A stretch of DNA of 64,000 nucleotides. Source: Microcella indica. GTDB lineage: Bacteria > Actinomycetota > Actinomycetes > Actinomycetales > Microbacteriaceae. The translations under genes were made by a program, and so were the position numbers. Shown here piece after piece: positions 1-8,036 of the stretch; the first letter of the stretch is position 1, and the number at the start of each line of letters is the position of its first letter. The notes under the pieces are model-generated. The model did no database searches. It was not told where the DNA came from and saw nothing but the letters and a program-made list of their open reading frames with translations. The stretch spans positions 992,001 to 1,056,000 of the forward strand of contig NZ_CP058670.1 of assembly GCF_013414345.1 (NCBI RefSeq), read 5' to 3'.

Positions 1-577
1 CGGTCGCCAGGTCGCGGATGCGCAGCGTGTACCGCTCGTCGCCGACCGTGTCGACGCCGAACAGCAGCATCGTGCCGTCGTCGCTCACGTCGAAGGAGCC
101 CATCGAGAAGAAGTCGTGCCCCTGGGCCTCCACGTTCGCGTCGAGCAGGAGCTGCTCGCCTTCGCGCGGCTGGGAGGGGTCGTCGAGGGGCGGCGGGGGA
201 GCCCACACTGCCGGGTCGAGCGGGTTGGCGGGGTCGATCGGGGCGGCGGGCACGCGGCACTGCAGCCCGTACTGCTGACCCTCGATGGTGCGCCCGTAGT
301 ACCACCAGTCGCCGTCGCGCACGGGGATGCCCATGTCGGTCTCCTGCGTGCGCGACCTGATCTCCTCCACGATGCGGTCGCGCAGCGGGTCGAGGTGCCG
401 CATGCGCTCGTCGGCGTAGGCGTTCTCGGCGTCGAGGTGCGCGACGACCTCGGCGCTGTCCTTGTCGCGCAGCCACTCGTAGTGGTCGACCACCACATCG
501 CCGTGGTGGCGGCGCTCATGCGGCTTGCGGGCGGCGACAGGTGCGGGGGTGGGGGCGGGTGCAGGAGGCGTAGTCAT
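1..577 (-). CDS. ptrB: Oligopeptidase B (S9A prolyl oligopeptidase family), N-terminal part, cut by window edge
   Basis: The first 192 codons are visible. The start is the ATG at 577, with GGAGG a few bases upstream. Near residue 25 there is a DHYEWLRD-type sequence followed by a helical stretch with DAENAY, and then an ETD.GIPVRDGDWWYY stretch. This pattern opens the beta-propeller of S9A oligopeptidases. Members cleave short peptides after basic residues in the cytoplasm. The catalytic Ser/Asp/His domain lies beyond the left edge, so activity cannot be judged here. A prolyl endopeptidase of the same family is the main alternative. Confidence 0.85.
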   Translation of the reverse strand, partial: MTTPPAPAPTPAPVAARKPHERRHHGDVVVDHYEWLRDKDSAEVVAHLDAENAYADERMRHLDPLRDRIVEEIRSRTQETDMGIPVRDGDWWYYGRTIEGQQYGLQCRVPAAPIDPANPLDPAVWAPPPPLDDPSQPREGEQLLLDANVEAQGHDFFSMGSFDVSDDGTMLLFGVDTVGDERYTLRIRDLAT

Positions 578-924
578 CGCCTCCAGGGTAGGGCGGCGGG
601 CTGACAGCGGGAGTCCGTGAGGGGCCTGACTCGCGCCGACCGCTGTTTATGGGGGGCTGGCGGGGAGGTGCAAACCGTGTCATGCTCTCGCCATCGTCTG
701 ATGCTTCCGTTGTCTGGTGGCTCTCAGACGTGAGGGTGCGTATCGAGCACCCCGTCCCCAGACCCCGGGCGAACGCACTGAGTGCGTGACGCAGCTCGTC
801 GGCTGCGGAGAGTCGAGTGTCGTCTCTCCGCCGATCGTGGGTAGGGGAGGGGATATGTGGTGATGCGCAGTGTTGCCGTGATGAACAGTGTCGCAGGACG
901 GCTTCTCGGGTCACGGAGTTTTCG
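578..924. other. Intergenic region, no gene seen
   Basis: This stretch separates the leftward peptidase gene from the rightward small membrane protein, so it should hold two divergent promoters. Open frames across it are antisense to, or run out of, neighbouring genes and have Arg/Ser/Thr-rich shadow composition. I see no convincing -35/-10 pair, RNA gene or strong hairpin. Confidence 0.5.
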
Positions 925-1068
925 GTGAAGCCCCCGCATCGCGTGTGGGAACACGTGCTCGCGGTCGTGAGCATCCTCGTGTTCCTGTGCGCGGCGGTGT
1001 CGGTCGTCATCATGCTGGGGCTGCTGCCGGCGGATGAGGTCGAGCGGTTGCGAACCCTCGTGGAGTAG
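925..1068 (+). CDS. Small single-span membrane protein
   Basis: This 47-residue protein starts at GTG 925 with GGAG seven bases upstream. A longer frame starting at 817 exists, but its extra N-terminus is Cys/Arg-rich and has no ribosome site. The protein has a short basic N-terminus, one hydrophobic segment from about residue 9 to 32 rich in Val, Leu, Ile and Ala, and an acidic tail ending in a Glu. I do not recognise a family. The next gene begins 39 bases downstream on the same strand, so co-transcription with the J-domain gene is possible. Confidence 0.5.
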   Translation: MKPPHRVWEHVLAVVSILVFLCAAVSVVIMLGLLPADEVERLRTLVE

Positions 1069-1107
1069 GGCTCACACTCATGGCCGCCCGGGTAGCCTGG
1101 GACGGCT

Positions 1108-2037
1108 ATGTCAGAGTCCCCCCTTGCCGCCGGCCCGTACGAGGTGCTCGGCGTGAGCCCGACGGCGAGCGATGAGGAGCTGAAGCGCGCGTATCGGGCG
1201 CGGCTGCGTGCCGCGCATCCGGATACCGGGGGGTCGGCGGCGGAGTTCGATCGCGTGCAGCAGGCCTGGCAGCGTGTCGGCACGCCCGCGGCGCGGCGCG
1301 CCTACGATCTGGGCGCCGATGCGGAAGCGGGCTCGCCAGGGTCGACGTGGGCGCAGTCGTCGTCGGGTGGCGGCATGCGGCGCGGCGACACGCGCCCGGG
1401 CGCGAAGGCGCACGGCCACCCGGGCGGCTGGTACCGCGAGCAGTTCCTCGATCTCATGAACGAGTGGATCGGCCGCGGCGACGGCGACGTCGACCCGTTC
1501 GACCCGCAGCTGGTGCGGCGCGCGCCCCGCGAGATTCGCCACCTGCTGGCGGCGGCGATCGCGGAGGAGAAGTCGGCGACGGCGCTCACGACGCTCGGCA
1601 TGGGCTTCACGATCTGGCACGACGTGCTGGCGGGGGCGACGCGCGACGACAAGCTCGACCACATCGTGCTGGGCCCGACGGGCCTGTGGGCGGTGTTGAG
1701 CGAGGACTGGGGCGAGCCGGTGCGCGTCAAGCGCGGCGAGCTGATCGGCGAGGGCCTCGCCTCGGGCGAGCGGCCCCTGCACCTGCTGGCGCAGCGGGCG
1801 AAGGTGGTGGCGCGGGCGGCGAAGGTCAAGTTCTCAGCGCTCGTGATCGTGGTCGAGGATGCTCAGGCTCCTGCTTCTCTCACCGAACTCAGCTCGATCC
1901 GCGGGGCGCAGGGGCTGCTCGTGCAGCGGTCGCGCCTCGTGAACCTCATCCGCACGGGCCTGCCGGGTGTCGGGGTGGGCGGCACCGACCTGTTCGAGGT
2001 GCGCACGCGCCTGCAGCAGACTGTGCGCTTCGTGTAG
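1108..2037 (+). CDS. J-domain protein with NERD-like C-terminal region
   Basis: The protein has 309 residues. Residues 11-70 form a J domain with the HPD motif at 37-39, which in this family stimulates Hsp70 ATPase. A Gly/Ser-rich linker follows. From about residue 170 to 300 there is a region with DHIVLGPTGLWAV, then conserved basic and hydrophobic strands, resembling the start of a NERD (nuclease-related) domain. The usual catalytic acidic-Lys residues of NERD nucleases are not clear to me, so this half may only bind. There is no DnaJ zinc finger or Gly/Phe region, so it is not canonical DnaJ. The start is ATG 1108. Confidence 0.7.
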   Translation: MSESPLAAGPYEVLGVSPTASDEELKRAYRARLRAAHPDTGGSAAEFDRVQQAWQRVGTPAARRAYDLGADAEAGSPGSTWAQSSSGGGMRRGDTRPGAKAHGHPGGWYREQFLDLMNEWIGRGDGDVDPFDPQLVRRAPREIRHLLAAAIAEEKSATALTTLGMGFTIWHDVLAGATRDDKLDHIVLGPTGLWAVLSEDWGEPVRVKRGELIGEGLASGERPLHLLAQRAKVVARAAKVKFSALVIVVEDAQAPASLTELSSIRGAQGLLVQRSRLVNLIRTGLPGVGVGGTDLFEVRTRLQQTVRFV

Positions 2038-2100
2038 CGGCGTCTCCACCCACGGCGCAACCCCCTTCCGTGGCGGCACGGTTCGCGCCACGGTGGAGTC

Positions 2101-3666
2101 ATGCCTCGATTCCGCGCGCCTGCAGACCGTTCCCGCTCCGCCGACCGCGCCTTCGATCGCGCTACCGCGCGGGCGGGCTCGCCGAGTCTCGTCGCGGAGC
2201 CTGGTCGTCGTCGCCTGGTACTGCCGGCGTGGGTGGGGCGCGCTGACCGCGCGATCGTCAAGCGCCTGAACCGCGGGCAGTACCACCCGCGGGTCGACAC
2301 CGGTCTGCGCGCCCTGTCGCGCGCCGCCGATCGCGGACTGCAGTGGTTCGGCATCGCGTTCTCGCTCGCGGCGGCGGGGCGCTGGCGCGCCGGGATTCGC
2401 GGGGTCGGCAGTCTGCTGACGGCGAGCGCGGTGGCGAACCTCATCGGCAAGCGACTGTTCGGCGGGCAGCGCCCCGACCACACGCTGCTGCCGGCGGCGC
2501 GGCGCATCCGCCGGCTGCCGACGTCGCCGTCGTTCCCCTCCGGCCATTCGGCGAGTGCTGCGGCGTTCGCGGCGGGGGTCGCGATCGAGCGCCCGGTGGC
2601 GGGCGCGGTCATCGCGCCGGTCGCGGCGGCGGTGGCGTACTCGCGCGTGCACACGGGAGCGCACTGGCCGTCCGACGTGGTGGGCGGCACGCTCATCGGT
2701 CTCGGTGCGGCGGGGGCGTCGGCGGCGGTCGCGCGGTCGGCGCGCTCGGGTCGGCGGGCGGTCGGGCCGGCGGCCCCGAGCATCCCGTTGCCGGCTCTGC
2801 CGCAGGGGCGCGGTCTCATCGTCATCGTGAACCCGGCGGCGGGGCTCGGCGGCGATGCTGGGCGCGAGATCGAGCGCCGGCTGCCGCGGGCGCACGTGGT
2901 GCGCACGACGCCCGACAGCGATGTGGCGGCGCTCGCGCGGCGGGCGCTGCGGCGGCGCGGCTGGTCGCACGCCGTGCACGCGCTCGGCGTGGCGGGTGGC
3001 GACGGCACGGTGTCGGCGGTCGCGCAGGTGGCGCGCGAGCACGGCGTGCCGCTCGCGGTGTTTCCGGCGGGCACGCGCAACGCGTTCGCGCGCACGGCGG
3101 GCGTGGCGTCCATCGCGGATGCTGCGCGCGCGATCGTCGAGGGCGCGGGCCTGCTGACCGATGTCGCCGAGGTGCGCATCGGGGGTGGGCCGTGGTCGAC
3201 GGCGCTCAACACGGTGTCGCTGGGGGTGTATCCGCAGCTGGTGGAGGAGCGCTCGCGTCTGGCGAAGCGGGTGGGCAAGCCGCTCGGGGCGGTGCTCGCG
3301 GCGCGGCGGGTGCTGCGCCGGTCGACGCCGTTCACGGTGTCGGTGAACGGCGAGTCTGCGCGTGTGTGGTCGGTGTTCGTGGGGGTGAGCGACTACGGCA
3401 CCCTCGAGCAGGGGCCGCTGTGGCGGGGCCGGCTCGATGATGGCGCGCTCGATGTTCGCATCCTGCACGCGGGGCGGCGGCCGCGGATGGCCATGCAGTC
3501 GTTCCACGCCGATGAGGTGCGCATCGCGCTGCACGACCGGTCGACGAAGCCGGGCTTCGCGTGCGACGGCGAGGCGTCGGTGGAGCAGCTGGCCGGTGTC
3601 GTGGAGGTGGCGATGCGGCGGGGCGGGTTGCGCGTGTACGCGCCGGGCGGTGCAGCAGCGCGCTGA
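2101..3666 (+). CDS. PAP2 phosphatase - diacylglycerol kinase fusion protein
   Basis: The protein has 521 residues and two domains. Residues ~115-200 carry the PAP2 motifs: KRLFGGQRP, then PSGHS near 147, then SRVHTGAHWPSD near 181-193. They lie within hydrophobic segments, implying membrane location. Residues ~240-521 form a DAGK catalytic domain with VNPAAG near 242, GGDGT near 300 and FPAGTRNAFAR near 320. PAP2 domains remove phosphate from lipid phosphates, and DAGK domains phosphorylate diacylglycerol-like lipids or sphingoid bases. The fusion suggests lipid phosphate turnover at the inner membrane. Such fusions occur in many actinobacteria, and the substrate is unknown. Confidence 0.85.
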   Translation: MPRFRAPADRSRSADRAFDRATARAGSPSLVAEPGRRRLVLPAWVGRADRAIVKRLNRGQYHPRVDTGLRALSRAADRGLQWFGIAFSLAAAGRWRAGIRGVGSLLTASAVANLIGKRLFGGQRPDHTLLPAARRIRRLPTSPSFPSGHSASAAAFAAGVAIERPVAGAVIAPVAAAVAYSRVHTGAHWPSDVVGGTLIGLGAAGASAAVARSARSGRRAVGPAAPSIPLPALPQGRGLIVIVNPAAGLGGDAGREIERRLPRAHVVRTTPDSDVAALARRALRRRGWSHAVHALGVAGGDGTVSAVAQVAREHGVPLAVFPAGTRNAFARTAGVASIADAARAIVEGAGLLTDVAEVRIGGGPWSTALNTVSLGVYPQLVEERSRLAKRVGKPLGAVLAARRVLRRSTPFTVSVNGESARVWSVFVGVSDYGTLEQGPLWRGRLDDGALDVRILHAGRRPRMAMQSFHADEVRIALHDRSTKPGFACDGEASVEQLAGVVEVAMRRGGLRVYAPGGAAAR

Positions 3667-3754
3667 CGGGCCGGGGCGGGCCGGACGTTCGGGTGGGCGC
3701 GGTAGCCTGGGGTGACGGGCCGCGGCATTCGCGCCGGCCCGGTAAAGGAGTGCA

Positions 3755-4528
3755 GTGCCTGAGGAGTGCGTCCACGGTTTCGAGCCCGGCATGTGCGCCA
3801 CGTGCTATCCGCCGCCTGAGCCGGAGAAGCCGCTTGTGACTCGTCGGTCGCCGCGCACGGCGGCGAAGAGTCTGCGCAGTCCCGCGCCGGGCGCGACGGG
3901 CAAGGCGGCGGAGGTGCGGCCGCCGAATCTGCCGCACCGCATGTTCCACGTCACGCACGTGTCGAACCTGCCGGCGATTCTGGAGGCGGGGGAGCTGCGA
4001 CCGTCGTCGGCCGCGACACCGGCGCTCAAGCTGGCGAGTGCGATCACGGATGAGCTGCGCTCGACCGCGCCGGTCGATGATTCGGTGTCGGTGGCGGACT
4101 GCGTGCCGTTCTCCTTGAGCCCGCTCGCGACCTGGTGGGGCGAGGTGCAGGACGGCGCTGCGGGCCCGACGTGGAGTGATGAGGCGCGGGCCGCATCCAC
4201 GGTCGATTTCGTCGTGCTGGGTGTCGACCTGTCGTCGGTCGATGACGACCTGGTGGTCTCTGACGGTGATGCGGCTGCGGTGGTGACGTCGCTGGCGCGG
4301 TCGCCGGAGGATCGTAAGCGGATGCTCGCCCGCGCGGCCTCGGATGCCGCAGTCTTGCAGGCCGCGGAGGCGCTCGTGCCCGGCTCGGTGCCGCTGTCGT
4401 CGGTGGCGCTCGTCGCCGTGGCGAACGACCCGCGCCGCGATCAGGTGCGCGCGCTGCTGAAGTCGGCCGGAGTGTCGATCAAGGTCGCCGTCTACCCGCC
4501 GTGGTTCGTGCCGGTCGTCGCCGAGTAG
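3755..4528 (+). CDS. DarT-like ADP-ribosyltransferase (DUF4433-like) with N-terminal Cys motif
   Basis: The protein has 257 residues and starts at GTG 3755 after AAAGGAG. The first 20 residues hold a C-x8-C-x2-C pattern followed by prolines, probably a small metal-binding knuckle. From residue 62, MFHVTHVSNLPAIL matches the opening HxTxxxNLxxIL motif of DarT-type ADP-ribosyltransferases. Near 117, VPFSLSP corresponds to the VPFYF segment of that family. DarT enzymes modify thymidine in single-stranded DNA and are normally neutralised by DarG. No macro-domain antitoxin lies beside this gene; the neighbours are a lipid enzyme and a lipoprotein. A housekeeping ADP-ribosyltransferase role is possible. 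The catalytic Glu cannot be assigned by eye. Confidence 0.55.
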   Translation: MPEECVHGFEPGMCATCYPPPEPEKPLVTRRSPRTAAKSLRSPAPGATGKAAEVRPPNLPHRMFHVTHVSNLPAILEAGELRPSSAATPALKLASAITDELRSTAPVDDSVSVADCVPFSLSPLATWWGEVQDGAAGPTWSDEARAASTVDFVVLGVDLSSVDDDLVVSDGDAAAVVTSLARSPEDRKRMLARAASDAAVLQAAEALVPGSVPLSSVALVAVANDPRRDQVRALLKSAGVSIKVAVYPPWFVPVVAE

Positions 4529-4590
4529 GTCGCGCAGCACCGCCAGTTTCCTGACAATTGCTTGCGCCTGGGCGCGCTCTTGGGGAAAGT

Positions 4591-4613
4591 ATGTCGTGTA
4601 CGCATAGCGACAT
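4591..4613. promoter_or_regulatory. Dyad ATGTCG-N11-CGACAT upstream of lipoprotein gene
   Basis: Perfect 6-base arms lie 24 bases before the lipoprotein start. The position fits an operator or a leader hairpin. I see no regulator gene beside it, so the binding protein is unknown. Confidence 0.3.
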
Positions 4614-4636
4614 GTCTGTACTCGGGAGGGTGTCTG

Positions 4637-5203
4637 ATGACGGTGAAGGACGTTTCTGAGCGGCTGGTGCCTGGCTTCGTGCCGCTCATGGTGGGGGCGC
4701 TCGTGGTCGCCCTGGCGGGGTGCGCCGGCGGTGCGGGTGAGGCTGAGGCTCCGGCTGCGGGCGAGGAGGTCGAGGCGCCGGCCGAGGCTGATGGCGGCGA
4801 GTCGGAATCGTCTGAGGGTGATGCTGAGGCCGGCGCTGGTGCCGATCTGGGCACGATCACGGTGGGCACGACGAGCTACCGCGTGATCGAGGCCGTGAAC
4901 TGCGAGCCGGTGCAGTCGAATGAGCTCACGACCGAGGTCTTCAACTCGATCGCGTTCGGTCAGTCTGCGGAGGGCGAGGATGTTCTGTTCTTCGCGTACA
5001 CGCAGGAGCAGTCGGGTGCGCGAGCGAACTTCATCGACTATCAGGGGCCGGAGGGCACATGGTCGACGCAAGAGGGCAACGCGACGTTCACCTACGACGG
5101 TGGCGTGCTGTCGGGGGCGAGCGCCCTCGTCAACGATGACCTCTCGGAGTCGATCATGATCCAGTTCACCTTCGATCTGCCGGAGGAGCTCGTCGGGTGC
5201 TAA
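4637..5203 (+). CDS. Secreted lipoprotein of unknown function
   Basis: The protein has 188 residues and starts at ATG 4637 with GGGAGG seven bases upstream. Residues 14-28 are hydrophobic and end in a LAGC lipobox, making Cys29 the predicted lipidated residue, so the mature protein should be anchored on the outer face of the membrane. Residues 30-70 are a low-complexity Ala/Glu/Gly linker. The folded part (about 75-188) has two cysteines, one near its start and one at the C-terminal residue, which could pair. The layout resembles small actinobacterial LpqH-type antigens, but I do not recognise the domain. It is monocistronic and convergent with the PfkB gene. Confidence 0.7.
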   Translation: MTVKDVSERLVPGFVPLMVGALVVALAGCAGGAGEAEAPAAGEEVEAPAEADGGESESSEGDAEAGAGADLGTITVGTTSYRVIEAVNCEPVQSNELTTEVFNSIAFGQSAEGEDVLFFAYTQEQSGARANFIDYQGPEGTWSTQEGNATFTYDGGVLSGASALVNDDLSESIMIQFTFDLPEELVGC

Positions 5204-5263
5204 TGGTGGGCCGCCTCGGTGGGTGGCCGGGGTAACGCGGCGCAGGGCGCGTGCGTTCGCGCT

Positions 5264-5299
5264 GTGTGCCTCCCACGGCACATGCCTCGAGAGGCACAC
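5264..5299. terminator. Hairpin between convergent genes
   Basis: GTGTGCCTC (5264-5272) pairs with GAGGCACAC (5291-5299) across an 18-base loop. It lies between the stop codons of the rightward lipoprotein gene and the leftward kinase gene, so it could end both transcripts. No T-run follows, which is common in high-GC genomes. Confidence 0.5.
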
Positions 5300-5386
5300 T
5301 GCGTTGTCGTCACTTCGTATCGCCGGCGCCCTCCACTGCCCGCACCATACGCTGGCAGCACTGGTCTCCTCTCACGCCGAGTAGCT

Positions 5387-6370
5387 CTACACGCGGCTGC
5401 GCGGCAGCAGCTCCACCGAGGTGGGCGAGTCTGCTCCGACTCGGCCGACGGTGATCTCGGCGGTGCGCTGCGCCCACGAGCCGGCGCGGCGCAGGATGTG
5501 CGGGGCGAGCGTGCTCAGGGTGTCGCGCCCGGTGGCGCGGAAGAGGCCGACGACGTCGAGCCCGGCGATGAGGCCGGCCATGAACGCGTCCCCGCCGCCG
5601 ATCGTGTCGACGACTCTCGGGTGGTGGCCGGGAATGTGCAGCTTGCACTGCGCGGTGGCCATGTCGATGCCGTGCTCGGCGCGGGTGATGACGACGAGCG
5701 AGGTGCCGGCGGCGAGCCAGCGCGCGATGGTCGACTCGATCATGGCTTCGCGCACGTCGTCGGCGATGTCTGCCGGGTCGGCGACGAGTTCGGGGTGCAG
5801 GTAGGCGAGGTCTTCGTCGCTCGCTTTGACGATGTCGCTGAGCGCGGCGTGCCGGTCGACGCGCGCGCGGGCGGCGTCGCGGTCGGGGTCGATGCGCGGG
5901 CGGATGTTGGGGTCGTAGGTGACGAGGGCGTCGCCACGGTACTGGGCGACGAGCTCGTCGACTTGGTCGGCGCCGGGCTGCAGGGCCGAGCCGAGTGAGC
6001 CGAAGTGCACGACGTCGGGCACTCCTGCGGGAGTGTCGGTGTGGTCGAGCATCCACGTGAGGTCGAAGTCGTAGCTGGGTGTTCCTCGGTCGTCGAGCGT
6101 GGCCGTGGCAGTGCAGGTGCGGCCGGCGCGCCGAGGCGTGTACACGTCGACGCCTTCGTGCACGAGTCGGCGCTCGATGGTGTCGGCGTGCCGGTCGGCG
6201 CCGAGCGACGTGATGAAGGCGACGTCGATGCCTTGGCGAGCGAGGCCGATGCTGAGGTTCATGGGGCTGCCGCCGGGCACCTCGGTGCGCGTGTGGCCGT
6301 CGACGATGATGTCGATGAGCGATTCGCCGAGCACGAGCGCGCGTGTCGCCCGCCGTCGTTCTTCGGTCAT
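5387..6370 (-). CDS. PfkB-family carbohydrate kinase (fructokinase-like)
   Basis: The protein has 327 residues, a normal length for the family, and starts at ATG 6370. The N-terminus has LVLGESLIDIIVDG, then GGSPMNLSIGLARQG (PfkB signature 1). The C-terminal half has DTIGGGDAFMAGLIAGLD (signature 2), whose Asp is the catalytic base and whose Gly run forms the anion hole. Family members phosphorylate sugars or nucleosides with ATP. The GGSPxN form and length suggest a fructokinase or related hexose kinase. There is no sugar transporter beside it; the preceding leftward gene is an HNH nuclease. Confidence 0.85.
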   Translation of the reverse strand: MTEERRRATRALVLGESLIDIIVDGHTRTEVPGGSPMNLSIGLARQGIDVAFITSLGADRHADTIERRLVHEGVDVYTPRRAGRTCTATATLDDRGTPSYDFDLTWMLDHTDTPAGVPDVVHFGSLGSALQPGADQVDELVAQYRGDALVTYDPNIRPRIDPDRDAARARVDRHAALSDIVKASDEDLAYLHPELVADPADIADDVREAMIESTIARWLAAGTSLVVITRAEHGIDMATAQCKLHIPGHHPRVVDTIGGGDAFMAGLIAGLDVVGLFRATGRDTLSTLAPHILRRAGSWAQRTAEITVGRVGADSPTSVELLPRSRV

Positions 6371-6484
6371 TAGCGCCCCCTCATGTGCTGGCGCATCCCC
6401 GAGCGCCGTTGACTTCCACCGTATCCGGGTATTCGTAGCCGTGCTTCGACTCGGAGTGACGTTGTCGGGGCAGTCCGCCGATGG

Positions 6485-6970
6485 CTACACGCTGAAGGCG
6501 GCGTACCGCTCGGCGACGAACTCGCGGTCGGGCGCGTCGTCCCGCCGCGACGGCAGCTCGAGCCGCTTGCCGTCCATCGCCTGCAGCCCGTACTCCAGCA
6601 TGGGCCCGTCGCGGTCGGCGAGCAGCCGCTCGTTGATGTGCACGGTGTAGTCGGGGCTGACACCGAGGAAGTTCTGGTCGTAGGCGCGGTGGTGAATCGT
6701 GCACATTGCCATGCCGTTCGTCACGACCGGAAGGCCGCGCTCGTCACTGTCGGGCAGGATGTGCGCAGCATCCAGAAGCTCGGCGTATTTGAGGGTGCAG
6801 ATGGCGCACCGCTTGCCGTACGCGTTGAGGACGCGCGCGCGGAACACGGGCTGGTGCACGCGCTGCCGCACGAGGCGCTCGACGTAGCGCTTGTCGAGGG
6901 TCGTGGTCGGGGATGCTCGCACTCCGCTGTCGTCGAGGTCGATGACGAACTGCCGCTGGTCGGGCAGCAC
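6485..6970 (-). CDS. HNH endonuclease domain protein, possibly N-terminally shortened
   Basis: The protein has 161 residues. The HNH core spans about 52-100: a CAIC pair at 55-58, DAAHILPDSDERG with His70, and a second metal set CTIHHRAYD with Cys90 and His93/94. This ββα-metal fold cuts DNA. Related proteins I recall often have an extra N-terminal domain of about 100-150 residues. Here the only in-frame start after the upstream stop is GTG 6970, so the protein begins just before the HNH region. It may be a compact form or a remnant. It lies next to the toxin-antitoxin island and may belong to it. Confidence 0.7.
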   Translation of the reverse strand: MLPDQRQFVIDLDDSGVRASPTTTLDKRYVERLVRQRVHQPVFRARVLNAYGKRCAICTLKYAELLDAAHILPDSDERGLPVVTNGMAMCTIHHRAYDQNFLGVSPDYTVHINERLLADRDGPMLEYGLQAMDGKRLELPSRRDDAPDREFVAERYAAFSV

Positions 6971-7053
6971 GTCGATACTGCATCGCCTAAGGCGCGAGCA
7001 CCCCGATCGCGGGCACGTACACGCTCGGGGTCAATCGCTCGGAGGTGGGCAGC

Positions 7054-7314
7054 CTAGCTGGTGGGTGCGACGCCTCCGAAGCGTTGCTGCGCCGCTTGCT
7101 TGCTGATGCCGAGCACGATGCCGATGTGACCCCAGCTGCGGCCAGAAGTTCGAGCGGCCGCAACCGCGGCCCGGAGCTCGGCCTCCGCGTCGTGCACCGC
7201 TTGCTTCGCGCGCCCGATTCGCCTGAGGTCGACAGGGTCGTCGACCGGCAGCTGACTGAGGTCGAGTGCGTCGAGTCGCGCTTCGATGTCGTCCGGGGTC
7301 GTGGTGGACTTCAT
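7054..7314 (-). CDS. HTH antitoxin-like protein of a toxin-antitoxin pair
   Basis: The protein has 86 residues. The C-terminal end (about 58-80) reads as a helix-turn-helix: SWGHIGIVLGISKQAAQQRFG. The middle is a helical Ala/Glu/Arg-rich segment. Its start overlaps the end of the upstream killer-like gene by 4 bases, so the two are translationally coupled. A perfect inverted repeat lies just upstream of the operon and is the likely autoregulatory site. The family is known to me only as a hypothetical actinobacterial antitoxin, so the assignment rests on architecture. Confidence 0.6.
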   Translation of the reverse strand: MKSTTTPDDIEARLDALDLSQLPVDDPVDLRRIGRAKQAVHDAEAELRAAVAAARTSGRSWGHIGIVLGISKQAAQQRFGGVAPTS

Positions 7315-7559
7315 GGCTGTTCTCTTCCCTTCAGGTATCGAGCGAACGTTGCCCGCAAGGGCATCGCGTGGATGATGCGCGCGTCTCCTTCCGGTTCCGC
7401 AACGACGACTTCGAGGAGCGCTCCTCGACTGTCGGGGCCGATCACGAGCACCTCATCCTCATCGAGCGGGTAGTGACGTAACGGAAACTCGATCGCGTGC
7501 ACAATGTCGGCATCTCGCACCCTGTGCTTGCGCGCCGAGGCGATGATCCGTGGCAACAC
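7311..7559 (-). CDS. Putative toxin of an HTH toxin-antitoxin pair
   Basis: A small protein with KHRVRDADIVHAI near the N-terminus, then a strand-rich part with VLVIGPDSRGALLEVVV and IIHAM. I recall this pattern from short actinobacterial proteins encoded before HTH antitoxins, loosely like BrnT or RelE-fold toxins. I placed the start at GTG 7559. A TTG at 7586 would give 91 residues but lies inside the perfect dyad at 7581-7599, which looks like the operator. Enzymatic activity is not shown by any motif I can name. Overlap with the downstream gene supports the pair. Confidence 0.55.
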   Translation of the reverse strand: MLPRIIASARKHRVRDADIVHAIEFPLRHYPLDEDEVLVIGPDSRGALLEVVVAEPEGDARIIHAMPLRATFARYLKGREQP

Positions 7560-7580
7560 TGTAGATGTCGTCCCTTCGAT

Positions 7581-7599
7581 CGTCAACCTATGATTGACG
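7581..7599. promoter_or_regulatory. Operator-like perfect dyad before HTH toxin-antitoxin operon
   Basis: CGTCAA-CCTATGA-TTGACG is a perfect 6-base-arm inverted repeat immediately upstream of the leftward killer gene. The paired gene encodes an HTH protein, so autoregulation at this site is the simplest reading. Confidence 0.55.
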
Positions 7600-7700
7600 C
7601 GCTCCGTGAAGTCTCAGTGTCGTCACACCTGCGAGCCTGCAGTGGTTGTATCGCGAAACCCGGGAAGGTCGGCTGGCTGGGGGCGGTGTGGAGGAGCGCC

Positions 7701-8036
7701 CTAGGTCCGGTCGAGCAACGCCCTGAGCGCGACGAAGTCGTGCGCGACGGTCTGCCACAGCAGGTCGGTGTCAATGCGGTGGTAGTGGTGAGCGACGATG
7801 TCACGGTTGCGGGCCGCCGCCGACCAGATGGGTGCGCTGAAGCGGTCGGGGTCGAGTGCGATAAGACGCTTGGCGAGGTCGCCCACGCGGTTGCTGAGCG
7901 CTTCGAAGGCGAGTCGCAGGGCTGGGTCGTCGTCGTAGGCGGCGCGGCCCCGCGCGGCGAGCTGTGCGGCAGTGTCGAGGGTGGAACGCAGCTCGGTCAT
8001 CCACCGCTCGATCTGGCTGCGTGGGTCGCCCTTCAC
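7701..8036 (-). CDS. hepT: HepT-family HEPN ribonuclease toxin, copy 1
   Basis: The protein has 111 residues and is all-helical in appearance. It has the HEPN motif RX4HXY: Arg78, His83 and Tyr85 in RNRDIVAHHY. HepT toxins are RNases that cut tRNA ends. The Tyr in this motif is the residue that the partner MntA nucleotidyltransferase modifies with AMP to silence the toxin. The GTG start at 8036 overlaps the stop of the partner gene by 4 bases. A second copy sits at 14246-14593 with the same motif at the same residues. Confidence 0.85.
   Translation of the reverse strand: MKGDPRSQIERWMTELRSTLDTAAQLAARGRAAYDDDPALRLAFEALSNRVGDLAKRLIALDPDRFSAPIWSAAARNRDIVAHHYHRIDTDLLWQTVAHDFVALRALLDRT

Noticed and set aside
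1834-3801. Long open frame on the minus strand (655 codons) opposite the PAP2-DAGK gene
   Set aside because: Its composition is Arg/Pro/His-rich shadow coding with no motif, and the opposite strand has clear PAP2 and DAGK motifs.
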